Positions 17,216 to 26,041 of a stretch of DNA of 55,000 bases are shown in pieces; the first letter of the stretch is position 1; every line of letters begins with the position of its first letter. This DNA comes from Pyrinomonadaceae bacterium (GTDB lineage Bacteria > Acidobacteriota > Blastocatellia > Pyrinomonadales > Pyrinomonadaceae). The DNA is taken from NCBI GenBank assembly GCA_025054715.1, contig JANWYH010000001.1, positions 1-55,000 of the forward strand. Direction: 5' to 3'. Position numbers and translations under genes: made by a program. The notes beneath the pieces are model-generated. The model saw nothing but the letters and a program-made list of their open reading frames with translations, had not been told where the DNA came from and made no database searches.

Positions 17216-18871
17216 ATGAAGCATATTTTCGGTTTTCTTTTGATTTTGTTTTTCGCTTTTTACGTTCAGTCGCAAAGATTTATGGCGGATTTGGTTGTTA
17301 TAAACGCGAAAGTTAGAACTATGGACGAATCAAAGTCTGAAGCGCAAGCTCTTGCGGTTTCAGGCAACAAGATAATTATTGTTGGGACAAATGAAGAAGT
17401 AAAGCCCCTAGTAGGCGAAAAGACACGGGTTATAGATGCTCAAGGCAAGTTGATTTTGCCAGGATTTAATGATGCTCATCTTCATTTCATGGAAGGCGGT
17501 GCGTCGCTTGCCTCGGTTGATTTGCGAGATGCAGCAAGTCCAGAAGAATTTGTTCGCAGAATAAAGGAATATGCTGAAAAACTTCCAAAAGGAAGGTGGA
17601 TTCTTCAAGGGAATTGGGATCATGAAAAGTGGTCGCCAAGCATTCTGCCGACAAAGGAAATGATAGATCCTGTAACACCTAATAACCCTGTTTTTATTCA
17701 ACGTCTCGATGGACACATGGCTCTAGCAAATAGTCTCGCACTGAAATTAGCTGGAGTCGATAAAAATACTAAAGATGTGGAAGGAGGCGAGATTGTAAGA
17801 GATGCTGAAGGTAACCCTACAGGTATTTTGAAAGATGCGGCGATGAATTATGTTTATCGAGTTATTCCCGAACCGTCTTTTGAGGAAAAACTCGAGATGG
17901 CTGAGGCTGCAACTAATTATGCGGCATCACTTGGAGTCACGAGCGTGCAGGACATGTCTGCTGGAACAGACGTCGGAGTGTATCAAGAACTTTTACGGCG
18001 AGGAAAGCTAAAAACAAGAATCTATGCTGTTTCTCCACTTCCTGATTGGGAAAGGTGGAAACGGACAGGGATTCAATATGCTTTTGGCAATGAAATGCTT
18101 CGAGTGGGCGGACTTAAGGGCTTTGCTGACGGGAGTCTGGGCGCTTCGACGGCTTGGTTTTTCGAGTCTTATCTCGATAGACCTAATTATACAGGACTTG
18201 CCTCTGACGAAATGCCAAAAATGTATGAGAGAGTAAAAGGTGCTGACAAAGCTGGACTTCAGGTGATGATTCATGCTATTGGGGATCGGGCAAATGATGA
18301 GATTTTAAAGATTTACGAAGCAGTTGAAAAAGAAAATGGTAGTAGAGATAGAAGATTTCGCATCGAGCACGCTCAACATCTCAACGAAAATCTTATAAAG
18401 CGATTCGCCAAACAACGCGTTATAGCTTCAATGCAACCTTTTCATGTTATAGACGATGGTCGTTGGGCATGGAAGAGACTTGATGAAAAACGCCTAAAGG
18501 GAACTTATGCTTTTCGTTCTTTGCTTGATTCAGGCGCTATACTCGCTTTTGGAACGGATTGGCCTGTTGCACTCCTAAATCCTATGATGACCATATATGC
18601 AGCAGTTACCCGCCGAACTCTTGATGATAAAAACCCCAATGGTTGGATTCCAGAGCAAAAAATTACCGTTGAGGAGACGGTAAAAGCATATACGTTAGGC
18701 TCGGCCTATGCTGAGTTTCAGGAAAATGTTAAAGGCACTATCTCGGTGGGAAAGCTGGCTGATTTTGTGATGCTTTCTGAAGATATTTTCACTATAAATC
18801 CGGTTGATATTCCTAAAGTAAAGGTTTTGTTGACGGTTGTAGATGGTAAAATAGTTTACGAGGCGAGGTAA
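17216..18871 (+). CDS. exported amidohydrolase, YtcJ-like (Amidohydro_3)
   Basis: 551 residues with an N-terminal hydrophobic signal ([19 protein letters not shown]), so it is probably periplasmic. The urease/amidohydrolase barrel shows the metal site [13 protein letters not shown], a late [13 protein letters not shown] and the closing [13 protein letters not shown]. The metal-binding cap QGNWDHEKW and [12 protein letters not shown] are typical of YtcJ-like proteins. The substrate is unknown for most of this family (N-formyl or other amides). A good Shine-Dalgarno (AAAGGAG) precedes the ATG. The DUF4920 gene follows after 5 nt and is likely co-transcribed. Confidence 0.85.
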   Translation: MKHIFGFLLILFFAFYVQSQRFMADLVVINAKVRTMDESKSEAQALAVSGNKIIIVGTNEEVKPLVGEKTRVIDAQGKLILPGFNDAHLHFMEGGASLASVDLRDAASPEEFVRRIKEYAEKLPKGRWILQGNWDHEKWSPSILPTKEMIDPVTPNNPVFIQRLDGHMALANSLALKLAGVDKNTKDVEGGEIVRDAEGNPTGILKDAAMNYVYRVIPEPSFEEKLEMAEAATNYAASLGVTSVQDMSAGTDVGVYQELLRRGKLKTRIYAVSPLPDWERWKRTGIQYAFGNEMLRVGGLKGFADGSLGASTAWFFESYLDRPNYTGLASDEMPKMYERVKGADKAGLQVMIHAIGDRANDEILKIYEAVEKENGSRDRRFRIEHAQHLNENLIKRFAKQRVIASMQPFHVIDDGRWAWKRLDEKRLKGTYAFRSLLDSGAILAFGTDWPVALLNPMMTIYAAVTRRTLDDKNPNGWIPEQKITVEETVKAYTLGSAYAEFQENVKGTISVGKLADFVMLSEDIFTINPVDIPKVKVLLTVVDGKIVYEAR

Positions 18872-18876
18872 AAATT

Positions 18877-19437
18877 ATGAGGAAATTGATCATTCTAGTT
18901 ACGATTCTTTTTGGTTTTTCTCTTGGTTTTACGCAAGAGACTATCGAGAAGAAAAAGCCTACAGAGGCTGATAAAGTAGCAAATTTTGATGAAAGAGGCT
19001 TTATTAAACGAGGTGCTCCCATAGGAGATGCAAAAAAGGTTTCTTTGGGAGAATTGATTAAGAAGCCAGAGAAGTATTCTAATCAAACCGTTCTTGTGGA
19101 GGGTTTGATTGTTCGATCCTGCAAAAAGGAAGGTTGTTGGGCTGAGCTTGCACCAATTCAGAGAGGAAAATCGCAATCCGTGCGCGTAAAAATGAAAGAT
19201 CACGCCTTCTTTATACCGCTTCAGTCCGAAGGTTTACTTGCAAAAGTTCAAGGTAGAGTTATTGTGAAGGTCTTATCAAAAGAACAGGTAAAGCACATGA
19301 TAGAAGAAGACGGAGCTAGATTTGAAAAAATCAATCCAGATGGCACAGTTACAGAAATTACTTTTGAAGCTGACGGAATTGAATTAAGAAAACCCGATGC
19401 GAATACAACAAAAAGAAGAAGTAGGAAAAATAGCTGA
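18877..19437 (+). CDS. exported DUF4920 protein
   Basis: 186 residues with a signal peptide (MRKLIILVTILFGFSLGFTQ). The core GAPIGDAKKVSLGELIKKPE, then VLVEGLIVRSCKKEGCWAEL and a VRVKMKDHAFFIPL strand, matches DUF4920. The two cysteines in CKKEGCW are a family hallmark and could bind metal or form a disulfide. The fold is probably OB-like. It lies 5 nt after the amidohydrolase. The function is unknown. The C-terminus is basic (KRRSRK). Confidence 0.75.
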   Translation: MRKLIILVTILFGFSLGFTQETIEKKKPTEADKVANFDERGFIKRGAPIGDAKKVSLGELIKKPEKYSNQTVLVEGLIVRSCKKEGCWAELAPIQRGKSQSVRVKMKDHAFFIPLQSEGLLAKVQGRVIVKVLSKEQVKHMIEEDGARFEKINPDGTVTEITFEADGIELRKPDANTTKRRSRKNS

Positions 19438-19518
19438 CTTTTAAATTAAGCAAAGGGAAGATTTAGGCAATAAACAAAGAATACAAACAAAGAAGCCTGA
19501 GAGAGATGAAACAGATTT

Positions 19519-19847
19519 TACTGAAAAGTCTTAGCAAGAATCCATTGACTCAAGAGCTCGTAAGCTGAAGGAGAGCAAGGCATGGGCGGGATGCAGAAAA
19601 GATGGCGAGTTTGCTTAAGGTAGCCCTTAGCTTTCCTGTTCTTGAGGGATATTTTGTGATAGGTTTTTCTTTAGTAGGGAAACGTTTAGCAGATTGGAAT
19701 TAGCAAAAAAATTAGTTCCTGCCAATGCAGGGACTATGGCTGACCTTAATACCGCCAGTCAGGGAGAGGTCAGCTTAAAAATGGCGGAATACAAATACCC
19801 TGACCTAAAGTGTAGTAGCATTCGAGCACTTTAGTTAACTAGAGGAG
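19519..19847 (+). ncRNA. structured RNA element, copy A, upstream of the SOD gene
   Basis: No ORF fits this gap (19438-19847). From about 19519 to the Shine-Dalgarno it aligns with 46663-47002. Helices seen: TTAAGG/CCTTAG around a TAGC loop (about 19615-19630); a 10-bp hairpin 19713-19722 with 19727-19736; and P2, GCTGACCT (19739-19746) with AGGTCAGC (19767-19774). The P2 loop holds CCGCCA (19752-19757) and GTCAGGG (19758-19764), complementary to TGGCGG (19782-19787) and CCCTGAC (19798-19804). A final 8-bp hairpin pairs 19805-19812 with 19827-19834. Helices differ from copy B by compensatory changes. A cis-regulatory leader is the best inference; a separate small RNA is possible. The preceding 80 nt (19438-19518) are purine-rich with no gene. 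Confidence 0.7.
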
Positions 19848-20537
19848 ATGAAAAGACGAGAAGCTATAACTTCGATTTTAACTTTAGGAGCAGGCGCTTT
19901 GGCTACTGGTTCTGGAATTTTTAAGGCAGAAGCTCGAGAGGTTCAAACTACTTATAAATTTAGCACTTACACACCTTTGACATATAATTTCGATGGTCTT
20001 AAGGGTCTCGACAAAGACATGCTCGAACAACATTACGCGCTTTATCGTGGTTACGTAAACAACACGAACAAGGCTCAATCAATAATGGCTGAGATGCTTG
20101 CTGCTGGAAAAGCTGATACTACGGAATTTTCTGAAGTTCGTCGCCGCCTTGGTTTTGAATATGCAGGAATGCGATTGCATGAATACTATTTCGGTATGCT
20201 AAAACCTGAAGGCTCACCCGTTGACGAAAAACTAAAAAGGGCGGTCTCAGCTTTTTGGGGAAGCTGGGAGAACTGGATTGCCGACATTACGAGAACTGCA
20301 ATGATGCGCGGTATCGGTTGGGCAATTTTATACTATGATCCTGTTACTAAGGGGTTGCAGAATTTCTGGATTGATGATCATGAAAACGGCAATCCACCAG
20401 GATTTGAGCCTATTTTTGTTTTGGACGTTTGGGAACATGCATACATCAAACAATTTGGCGCTGGCGGGCGTCGTGCATACATTGATGCTCTTTTGAAAAA
20501 CGTAGATTGGTCAGTGATAGCCAAAAGATTGCCTTGA
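19848..20537 (+). CDS. exported Fe/Mn superoxide dismutase
   Basis: 229 residues. A twin-arginine-like leader (MKRREAITSILTLGAGALA) indicates export to the periplasm. Metal ligands are His62 (LEQHYALYRGY), His111 (RLHEYYFG), and Asp193 and His197 (FVLDVWEHAYIKQFG), with the ENWIAD and FWGSW blocks of the family. The second-shell HH pair after the first ligand in classical SODs is replaced by YR and one residue is missing, so Tyr69 would serve as the gateway tyrosine. This start is fixed by the signal peptide, although AGAGGAG abuts the ATG with no spacer, which is unusual. It is preceded by structured RNA copy A. Confidence 0.88.
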   Translation: MKRREAITSILTLGAGALATGSGIFKAEAREVQTTYKFSTYTPLTYNFDGLKGLDKDMLEQHYALYRGYVNNTNKAQSIMAEMLAAGKADTTEFSEVRRRLGFEYAGMRLHEYYFGMLKPEGSPVDEKLKRAVSAFWGSWENWIADITRTAMMRGIGWAILYYDPVTKGLQNFWIDDHENGNPPGFEPIFVLDVWEHAYIKQFGAGGRRAYIDALLKNVDWSVIAKRLP

Positions 20538-20544
20538 ATTTGTA

Positions 20545-20567
20545 GGGACTTTCTGAGTGAAAGTCCC
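20545..20567 (+). terminator. strong hairpin after the SOD gene, probable terminator
   Basis: GGGACTTTC (20545-20553) and GAAAGTCCC (20559-20567) form a perfect 9-bp stem with a 5-nt loop, 8 nt after the SOD stop. No T-run follows directly; a T-run occurs about 17 nt later. It may work as a terminator or as a 3'-end stabilising structure. Confidence 0.55.
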
Positions 20568-20620
20568 TCTGAATCAGAAGACTTCTTTTTTGAATGGACT
20601 TATTCTTTGTGCATTTGGTT

Positions 20621-21055
20621 ATGCCTTACTTAATTGATGGGAATAATTTGATGAGGTCTCTGCGAATCGAAAATCGTAGAGAGCTGTTGGAGAAGCTTTT
20701 TACGTACAGTCAAAAGAAAGGCAGCAAAATACAGGTAGTTTTTGATGGCTCTGCTGAAAGGTTTTTCCCTGATGGTTCAAGCTACAAGGGGATAAAGATA
20801 TTTTACGGTATGAAGGATGCCGACGCCAGAATAAAAAAATTGGTCGAAGCTTCAAAAGATCGTCGGAGTTTTATTGTTGTGACTAATGATCTTACTCTTT
20901 CTGATTACTGCCGATCTTGCGGAGTCAGAACGATCCGTATCCAAGAATTTATCTCGATTTTTGAAACCGAAAGGCAAGAAGAACAAAAACCCGATTTTAG
21001 TTCAAAAGAGCTTAAGGAATGGATGAGATATTTCGGCATTGATGAGAACGAATAA
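20621..21055 (+). CDS. NYN-domain ribonuclease, YacP/Rae1-like
   Basis: 144 residues from ATG 20621. The N-terminal PYLIDGNNLM holds the first acidic catalytic residue. It is followed by QVVFDGSAERFFPD, DADARIKKLVEA and FIVVTNDLTLSDYCRSCGV, the pattern of the YacP-like NYN/PIN nuclease family (PF05991); B. subtilis Rae1 cuts mRNA in the ribosome A site. I prefer 20621 because the domain starts immediately there; ATG 20594 would add nine residues, and a TATTCT -10-like box lies between the two. It is a single gene. Confidence 0.8.
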   Translation: MPYLIDGNNLMRSLRIENRRELLEKLFTYSQKKGSKIQVVFDGSAERFFPDGSSYKGIKIFYGMKDADARIKKLVEASKDRRSFIVVTNDLTLSDYCRSCGVRTIRIQEFISIFETERQEEQKPDFSSKELKEWMRYFGIDENE

Positions 21056-21144
21056 TTTTTCGATGTGAAAGCTAAGACAGTGCGCTGGAATTCTTTGCTT
21101 AACTGAAGTTAACTGTGATAACCTAACCCTTTCGTGGAGAGATT

Positions 21145-21588
21145 ATGAGTAGCCAACCTACAGTTTCAGAGATTTTTCGTAGAGCATTGGAAATAAGAAG
21201 AGAAAAGCCTGAAGCATCTTACGATGAGATAAAAGCTCAAATCGTAAAGGAATTCAGTTCAGGAGAGTTTCCTCCCGTGTCAAAGCTTTCGATACCTGAG
21301 TATGATAATATCGCACCGGAAGAGGATTGGACTGCTGGATTGCCTGTAATACTGCGCGGTATTCAGATGAAAGATTGGAATGAGATTGCTCACGGAATCA
21401 TCATTATTCTCGACCAGTTAGAAAATTATCCGAAGCAATCAGGTCGCGAAGATGATCCAAGAAAAGAATGGCGAAATCGCCAAAAAGGCATCGAAGAAGT
21501 GACCGAAAAAAACCTGTCTAAATGGATGCCTGAAGAGTTAATGGAACTTGCCCGAAAGAGCGTTATCAAATCGAGGCAATCCAAATAA
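21145..21588 (+). CDS. hypothetical protein, 147 aa
   Basis: I do not recognise a family. The start at 21145 is supported by GGAGAG about 5 nt upstream. The protein is soluble, charged and mostly helical. An N-terminal helix-turn-like stretch (VSEIFRRALEIRREKPEASYDEIKAQIVKEF) could be a small helical domain. A DWTAGLPVILRGIQMKDW segment and a C-terminal KWMPEELMELARKS helix follow. The next gene begins 38 nt after the stop and is probably co-transcribed. Confidence 0.6.
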   Translation: MSSQPTVSEIFRRALEIRREKPEASYDEIKAQIVKEFSSGEFPPVSKLSIPEYDNIAPEEDWTAGLPVILRGIQMKDWNEIAHGIIIILDQLENYPKQSGREDDPRKEWRNRQKGIEEVTEKNLSKWMPEELMELARKSVIKSRQSK

Positions 21589-21625
21589 ACCTTTGCCTTT
21601 GTCGCTAAATCCAACAAGTTTAGTT

Positions 21626-23857
21626 ATGCTTGGCGAGAAACTAGCAAGTTTTGTTGCTTTGCTGTTGTTCTTCTTTTCATTACCGTTGACAGTTTGCTGT
21701 CAGAAGAATTCTTCCGTAGAAGAACAAGAGCTTCTGAAACAACTAAGGGATTTTTCTTTGAAATCACAACTACCACCAGAAAGTTTGCTTGAGGAAATAG
21801 AGCGGAAGCTCAGAAAAAAGCAATCGGGTGTGATTGTTAATCTTCTGAGAGCTTATGTTCTTTTGCAAAGCAAAAAAACAGAGCTGGTTCTCAAAGTTTT
21901 AGACTTGGAGGCTATCGAAAAAAATACTTTGCTTGGAGATTATGGATTGTGGCTTTACGGGAAGGCTCTTAAAGAGACTGGAAGGATGAAAGAAGCTGTA
22001 GAGATTTTCAACAGATTGATAAAAAATTATCCTCACTCTTTACGCATAAAAGATGCAAAGTTGCTAGCATCTGAAAGTTTGCTGCAGTTAGGAATGCCGT
22101 CTGAGGCACTATCCTCGATAGAAGATTTGGTAAGAGAGAATGAGCCGTCAGCTCTATTGCTTGCAGCTAGAAGTTACAGGGCTTTGGGAGATATACAAAG
22201 AGCATGGAAGTTTTATAGGTTGACTATTTGGCAAGGTTTAGATAAGGACGAATCAATAAAGGCATCGACAGAATTATCTTCCATGGGACTTTCGTCTGAT
22301 GTCCAAACGCAAGAAGAAGCCTTGATGAAGGCTGATAAGTTATTTGAGGCAAAAAGATATGAGGAAGCTTTAAGAGCATACGGCGAGGCTTCTAGTTTTG
22401 CGGAACTTCCCGAAGCGGCAAGGCTCAAAACGGTAATTGCATTGTCTAGTCTTAGAAGATTTGAGGAGGCTCAAAATGCTCTCTACAACCTTCCTTTATC
22501 AGTTAGGGATGAAGCTTATTATTACCTTGCAATCAGCTACGCATCAGCTAGGAGATGGAATGAGGTAAGAAGATTAGTCAGTGAAATGATGAATGCCTTT
22601 CCAAAAAGCATTTGGACGGCAAAAACGCTCGTGTCCTTAGGATTTGCCGCTCGTGATGCGAAGAATAAACTTGAGCAGAAATACTACATGCAGCTTGCGG
22701 TTAGTAACTTTGCAGGTTCTGCCGAAATAGCAAAGGCTCACTTTGAACTTGCATGGCTTGAACATGAGGCGAGTAATTTTCAAGTTTCATCGTCAATGTT
22801 TATCGAGCATCTTGCAAAATACGTTGACAAAGATAGCTCTTTTAGAGGTAAAGCAGGATACTGGGCGGCAAGAGATTCTGAAAAGATAGGGCAGCTGGCA
22901 AGAGCTTGTGCTATTTATGAAGCTTTAATTTACCGATACCATGCGAACTGGTATGGCTATCTAGCCGCGGCAAGGCTAGAAAATCTCAAGAAGTCAGCTA
23001 AATGCACTGCTTTTGCAAAAGACTCTCTTCTCGAACAAGCTCTTAGAAACCTTAAAACTGTTGACATAGCTTCTGAAAACATAACTCCAAAAGAAGAGCT
23101 ACGAATAACTCGTTCTGAACAGCTCAGTCTTGTCGGCCTTTTTGATTGGGCGTTAGATGAGCTTCAGCAAGCCTCGAGAATGACTCCTAGAAGCCCAAAA
23201 TTGAATCTTGCAATTGCTAATTTTTATCGTCTCAAAGGTGATAACACAAATGCGCTTTTAGCATTAGCCCGTAGCTATCCTGATTATGCTCAGATGTTTC
23301 CAGAGGAGTTAAGCAAACAAGAATGGGCTATTTTCTATCCTCTTGAGCATTGGGACAGAATCAAGTTCTGGGCTTTACAAAGAAACCTCGATCCTTATCA
23401 AGTAGCCGGTTTAATTCGACAGGAATCGGTTTTCAACCCTCGCGCAAAGTCTTCGGCAAATGCTTATGGACTTATGCAGCTTCTCATACCAACGGCGAGA
23501 AGCGTTGCTCGAAAATACGGAATAGATGCCGTAATAACCGAAGAAACTTTGTATCAACCCGATCTAAACATTGCGCTTGGAACTGCCTATCTTCGTGAGA
23601 TGCTTGATAGATTCGGTCGAATTGAATACGCTGCTGCCGCTTATAATGCCGGTCCTGCTCGCATCCCGCAGTGGCGATCAAGGCTTCCTGCAGAAATAGA
23701 CGAATTCGTTGAGGCCATACCCTTTAGCGAAACTCGTGGTTACGTTCAAGGTGTTATTCGTAACACGGCGCAGTATCGTCGTCTTTACGACGAAAATGGT
23801 AATTTTCGTCCAAACGTTGGCATTAGGAACTCTCGCGAACGTGTAGTCAGCTTCTAG
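21626..23857 (+). CDS. soluble lytic murein transglycosylase (SLT) with TPR superhelix
   Basis: 743 residues from ATG 21626. It has a signal peptide ending in a lipobox-like LTVC, so it may be a periplasmic lipoprotein. Residues about 40-560 form a long TPR-like helical ring, as in Slt70. The C-terminal SLT domain has catalytic Glu600 in IRQESVFNPRAKS, then YGLMQLLIPTA and AAAAYNAGPARI, and ends with GYVQGVIRN. It cleaves peptidoglycan between MurNAc and GlcNAc, leaving anhydro ends. An in-frame ATG at 21548 overlaps the preceding gene and gives no signal peptide at the N-terminus, so 21626 is preferred. Confidence 0.9.
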   Translation: MLGEKLASFVALLLFFFSLPLTVCCQKNSSVEEQELLKQLRDFSLKSQLPPESLLEEIERKLRKKQSGVIVNLLRAYVLLQSKKTELVLKVLDLEAIEKNTLLGDYGLWLYGKALKETGRMKEAVEIFNRLIKNYPHSLRIKDAKLLASESLLQLGMPSEALSSIEDLVRENEPSALLLAARSYRALGDIQRAWKFYRLTIWQGLDKDESIKASTELSSMGLSSDVQTQEEALMKADKLFEAKRYEEALRAYGEASSFAELPEAARLKTVIALSSLRRFEEAQNALYNLPLSVRDEAYYYLAISYASARRWNEVRRLVSEMMNAFPKSIWTAKTLVSLGFAARDAKNKLEQKYYMQLAVSNFAGSAEIAKAHFELAWLEHEASNFQVSSSMFIEHLAKYVDKDSSFRGKAGYWAARDSEKIGQLARACAIYEALIYRYHANWYGYLAAARLENLKKSAKCTAFAKDSLLEQALRNLKTVDIASENITPKEELRITRSEQLSLVGLFDWALDELQQASRMTPRSPKLNLAIANFYRLKGDNTNALLALARSYPDYAQMFPEELSKQEWAIFYPLEHWDRIKFWALQRNLDPYQVAGLIRQESVFNPRAKSSANAYGLMQLLIPTARSVARKYGIDAVITEETLYQPDLNIALGTAYLREMLDRFGRIEYAAAAYNAGPARIPQWRSRLPAEIDEFVEAIPFSETRGYVQGVIRNTAQYRRLYDENGNFRPNVGIRNSRERVVSF

Positions 23858-23901
23858 TTACCGATCAAGGGAATGTAAAATAGTAAAAAGGGAGGTTAAG
23901 G

Positions 23902-24555
23902 ATGAAAGTCTGTGCAGTGGTTTTTCTAGCGTTATTTTCTATTTCGGTTTTTGCTCAAGGCGAGAAGGCACCTATTGAAGAAAGGGAGATCGAGTATAAA
24001 AACTGGGTTTTTAGGTCTGTGGAGGATGATAAAGAAATTCGGCTGAGTGATTTCCTGAAAGGTAAAAAACTTGTTCTCGTTGTTTATTTTGCGCCGTGGT
24101 GTCCAAATTGGCGCTATCAAGCTCCATTTACGCAAAAAATGCATGAGAAATATGAATCGAAAGGCTTTGGTGTGATAGGTGTTGGGGAATATGATTCTCG
24201 AAAAGCCATAGAAGAAAATGTCAAAAGTTTGAATTTAACCTTTCCGGTGGTTTATGAGTCTGACTCTCGCGAAGCAAGGCAAAAAACGACGCACTACGAG
24301 TATAGAAAGAAAGCAGGTGATAAAAGAAATTGGGGTTCGCCGTGGAATATCTTTATAGATACTGCAAATCTGAAAGGTGACGGCGAAATTTTAGTTGATA
24401 GAGCATATGTCGTCAATGGTGAGCTTATTGAAGAAGAAACCGAAAAATTCATTCAGAAGAAACTAGGTTTGAGTGAAGAAAGCAAATTGGAGCGAGGAGC
24501 AAAAAGAATTGAAGCTTGTGAATCAGATAAGGTTCCCGTATTAAGAAAGCCCTAA
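23902..24555 (+). CDS. exported thioredoxin-fold protein with a single active-site cysteine
   Basis: 217 residues with a signal peptide (MKVCAVVFLALFSISVFAQ) and a strong Shine-Dalgarno (GGGAGG). The redoxin/AhpC-TSA fold is shown by LVLVVYFAPWCPNWRYQAPF and the later FPVVYESDSREA. The usual CxxC of TlpA proteins is WCPNW here: the resolving cysteine is missing, so it cannot act as an ordinary dithiol oxidoreductase. The catalytic partner or function is unknown; a peroxidase-like or structural role is possible. It follows the lytic transglycosylase by 44 nt and converges on the TPR protein with a 4-nt gap. Confidence 0.72.
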   Translation: MKVCAVVFLALFSISVFAQGEKAPIEEREIEYKNWVFRSVEDDKEIRLSDFLKGKKLVLVVYFAPWCPNWRYQAPFTQKMHEKYESKGFGVIGVGEYDSRKAIEENVKSLNLTFPVVYESDSREARQKTTHYEYRKKAGDKRNWGSPWNIFIDTANLKGDGEILVDRAYVVNGELIEEETEKFIQKKLGLSEESKLERGAKRIEACESDKVPVLRKP

Positions 24556-24559
24556 ATTT

Positions 24560-25930
24560 TCAAGGCGTTCTTTCCATTAGAAAGCTATTACTAGCGTTGA
24601 ATCCGAGCCAACAGAGAAGACTTAGAGTTGAAACAGCCCAACCGAAATCTATTAGCCAATCATCGGTCAATATGCCGATGAGTATCGCTGCAAAGCCTAA
24701 TAGAGCAGTTTTAAGGGAAATTTTTTTTGCCACTAAAACATTTTTTAGCCAGTTCATTCGGGCAATCTCTTTTTCTGCGTAATCATAATCAGTATCCAAT
24801 CTAGAAAAGTATTTGGCTTCGCTCTCAGCCCACTTTTTCAAAGATTTATGTTGAGTGAAATAACTTGCCATTGAAAAGTAATGGACTGCTTGTTTTAACT
24901 TACCTTCTCTTAGCGCTATCTCGGCTAGTCCACAGGCAGATCGAAAATCTCCGTCAACAGAAAGGTCTAAAACCTTTTGGAAAGTTTTTCTTGCGTTTTT
25001 CAAATCTCCGAAAAGATAGTAGCTTTCAGCTATTAGGCTTAAAAGTCTTTTGTCTTTCTTGGCATGCATTTCTGCTAATTTCAGGGCTGCAATAGCTCGC
25101 CTTTTCAGTTTGGAATTTTTTTCAGAATCGGCGAATGAAAAAAGGCAGCGAGCATAATCGAATATGAGACCAGCATCACTTGGATTTAAAAAGAGGCTTC
25201 TTCTAAAGCACTCTAGAGCACGTAAGAGGTGACCCGAAAGCTTGAGTTGATTTCCTATTTTGCACAATCGGTCAATCTTTTCTGGCTCTACAGTTACAGG
25301 ATATAAATTGCTACAGTTTTTTCTATGGTTTTTTTCACGTAGTATTTTGTCTATTAGTTCTTCGAGAAATTCATCCGAAGGAAGTCCTAGTCTTTCAGAC
25401 TCAAGCTCCAGTCTTTTTGGATCGACTAAAAAATGTTTAATTTCTATGGTTTTCAAATCAAGAGCTTCCTCTGGTAGCTTTAAAGCCAAAGCCTTTATGA
25501 ATTTCCTGTAACTTTTATTCGTGGAAAGAAGAACAAATTCAGCCTTTTCTCCTCTTACCATAGTTCTGTAACGATAAAAGACTTTGCTACCACTTCTAAA
25601 AACGCGAAGAGCTACGGTCTCAACTTTATTTATTTCCTCTAATCTTAGGGCTGTTCGTTTTGAGTTTAGAAAAGCCCAGATTTTCGGGAAAATGCCAGTT
25701 CGTCGAATTTTGTTTCCATCAAAGACAAATTTGTCAGTAAGTAAAAGAAAAGGCACGACAAAAAACGCCAGAGCCAGAGAGAGCAGTGCTAGTTGATCTC
25801 TTTCTAAGTAGATAAGGAAAGAAGCGACAAATAAAATTAAAAAAATGGAAGACAAATATCCATTTGAAGGGGCACAAAGCTTATAGATTTCGTTTTCGAT
25901 TGCTTTTTCGTGCCTAAGCTCGCACCTCAC
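24560..25930 (-). CDS. TPR membrane protein with PH-like N-terminal region
   Basis: 456 residues from a GTG start. Two membrane segments at about 26-65 are followed by a beta-rich region resembling a bacterial PH/YdbS-type domain (about 65-150). A stretch of TPR-like helix pairs follows (about 215-385: RALECFRRSLFLNPSDAG, then YYLFGDLKNARKTFQKVL). Two more membrane segments lie near the C-terminus (about 405-450). I do not recognise a named family. It probably anchors a protein-interaction platform at the inner membrane. It lies downstream of the suf operon on the same strand but is separated by 111 nt, so linkage is uncertain. Confidence 0.6.
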   Translation of the reverse strand: MRCELRHEKAIENEIYKLCAPSNGYLSSIFLILFVASFLIYLERDQLALLSLALAFFVVPFLLLTDKFVFDGNKIRRTGIFPKIWAFLNSKRTALRLEEINKVETVALRVFRSGSKVFYRYRTMVRGEKAEFVLLSTNKSYRKFIKALALKLPEEALDLKTIEIKHFLVDPKRLELESERLGLPSDEFLEELIDKILREKNHRKNCSNLYPVTVEPEKIDRLCKIGNQLKLSGHLLRALECFRRSLFLNPSDAGLIFDYARCLFSFADSEKNSKLKRRAIAALKLAEMHAKKDKRLLSLIAESYYLFGDLKNARKTFQKVLDLSVDGDFRSACGLAEIALREGKLKQAVHYFSMASYFTQHKSLKKWAESEAKYFSRLDTDYDYAEKEIARMNWLKNVLVAKKISLKTALLGFAAILIGILTDDWLIDFGWAVSTLSLLCWLGFNASNSFLMERTP

Positions 25931-26041
25931 AAATTTAAGAATAGACGTTTAACAGTTTCTGTGCAAGAAGTCGCTATCCTTTACAAGTTACAAGTGGATT
26001 GATACTTGTTTGGTTTTCGTAGATATATGGGAGTCGTTTGC

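Noticed and set aside
19438-19847. Copies A and B as HEARO/omega RNAs or ends of an IS200/IS605-like element
   Set aside because: No IscB, TnpB or TnpA-like gene or terminal repeat is present. Both copies end at the same position relative to a Shine-Dalgarno, which favours a leader RNA. I could not run a model search, so this stays a weak alternative.
19438-19847. RNase P RNA, tmRNA, 6S RNA, group I or group II intron
   Set aside because: The conserved cores I know for these (for example GAGGAAAGTCC of RNase P or the domain V hairpin of group II introns) are not found, and two copies would be unusual for rnpB or ssrA.
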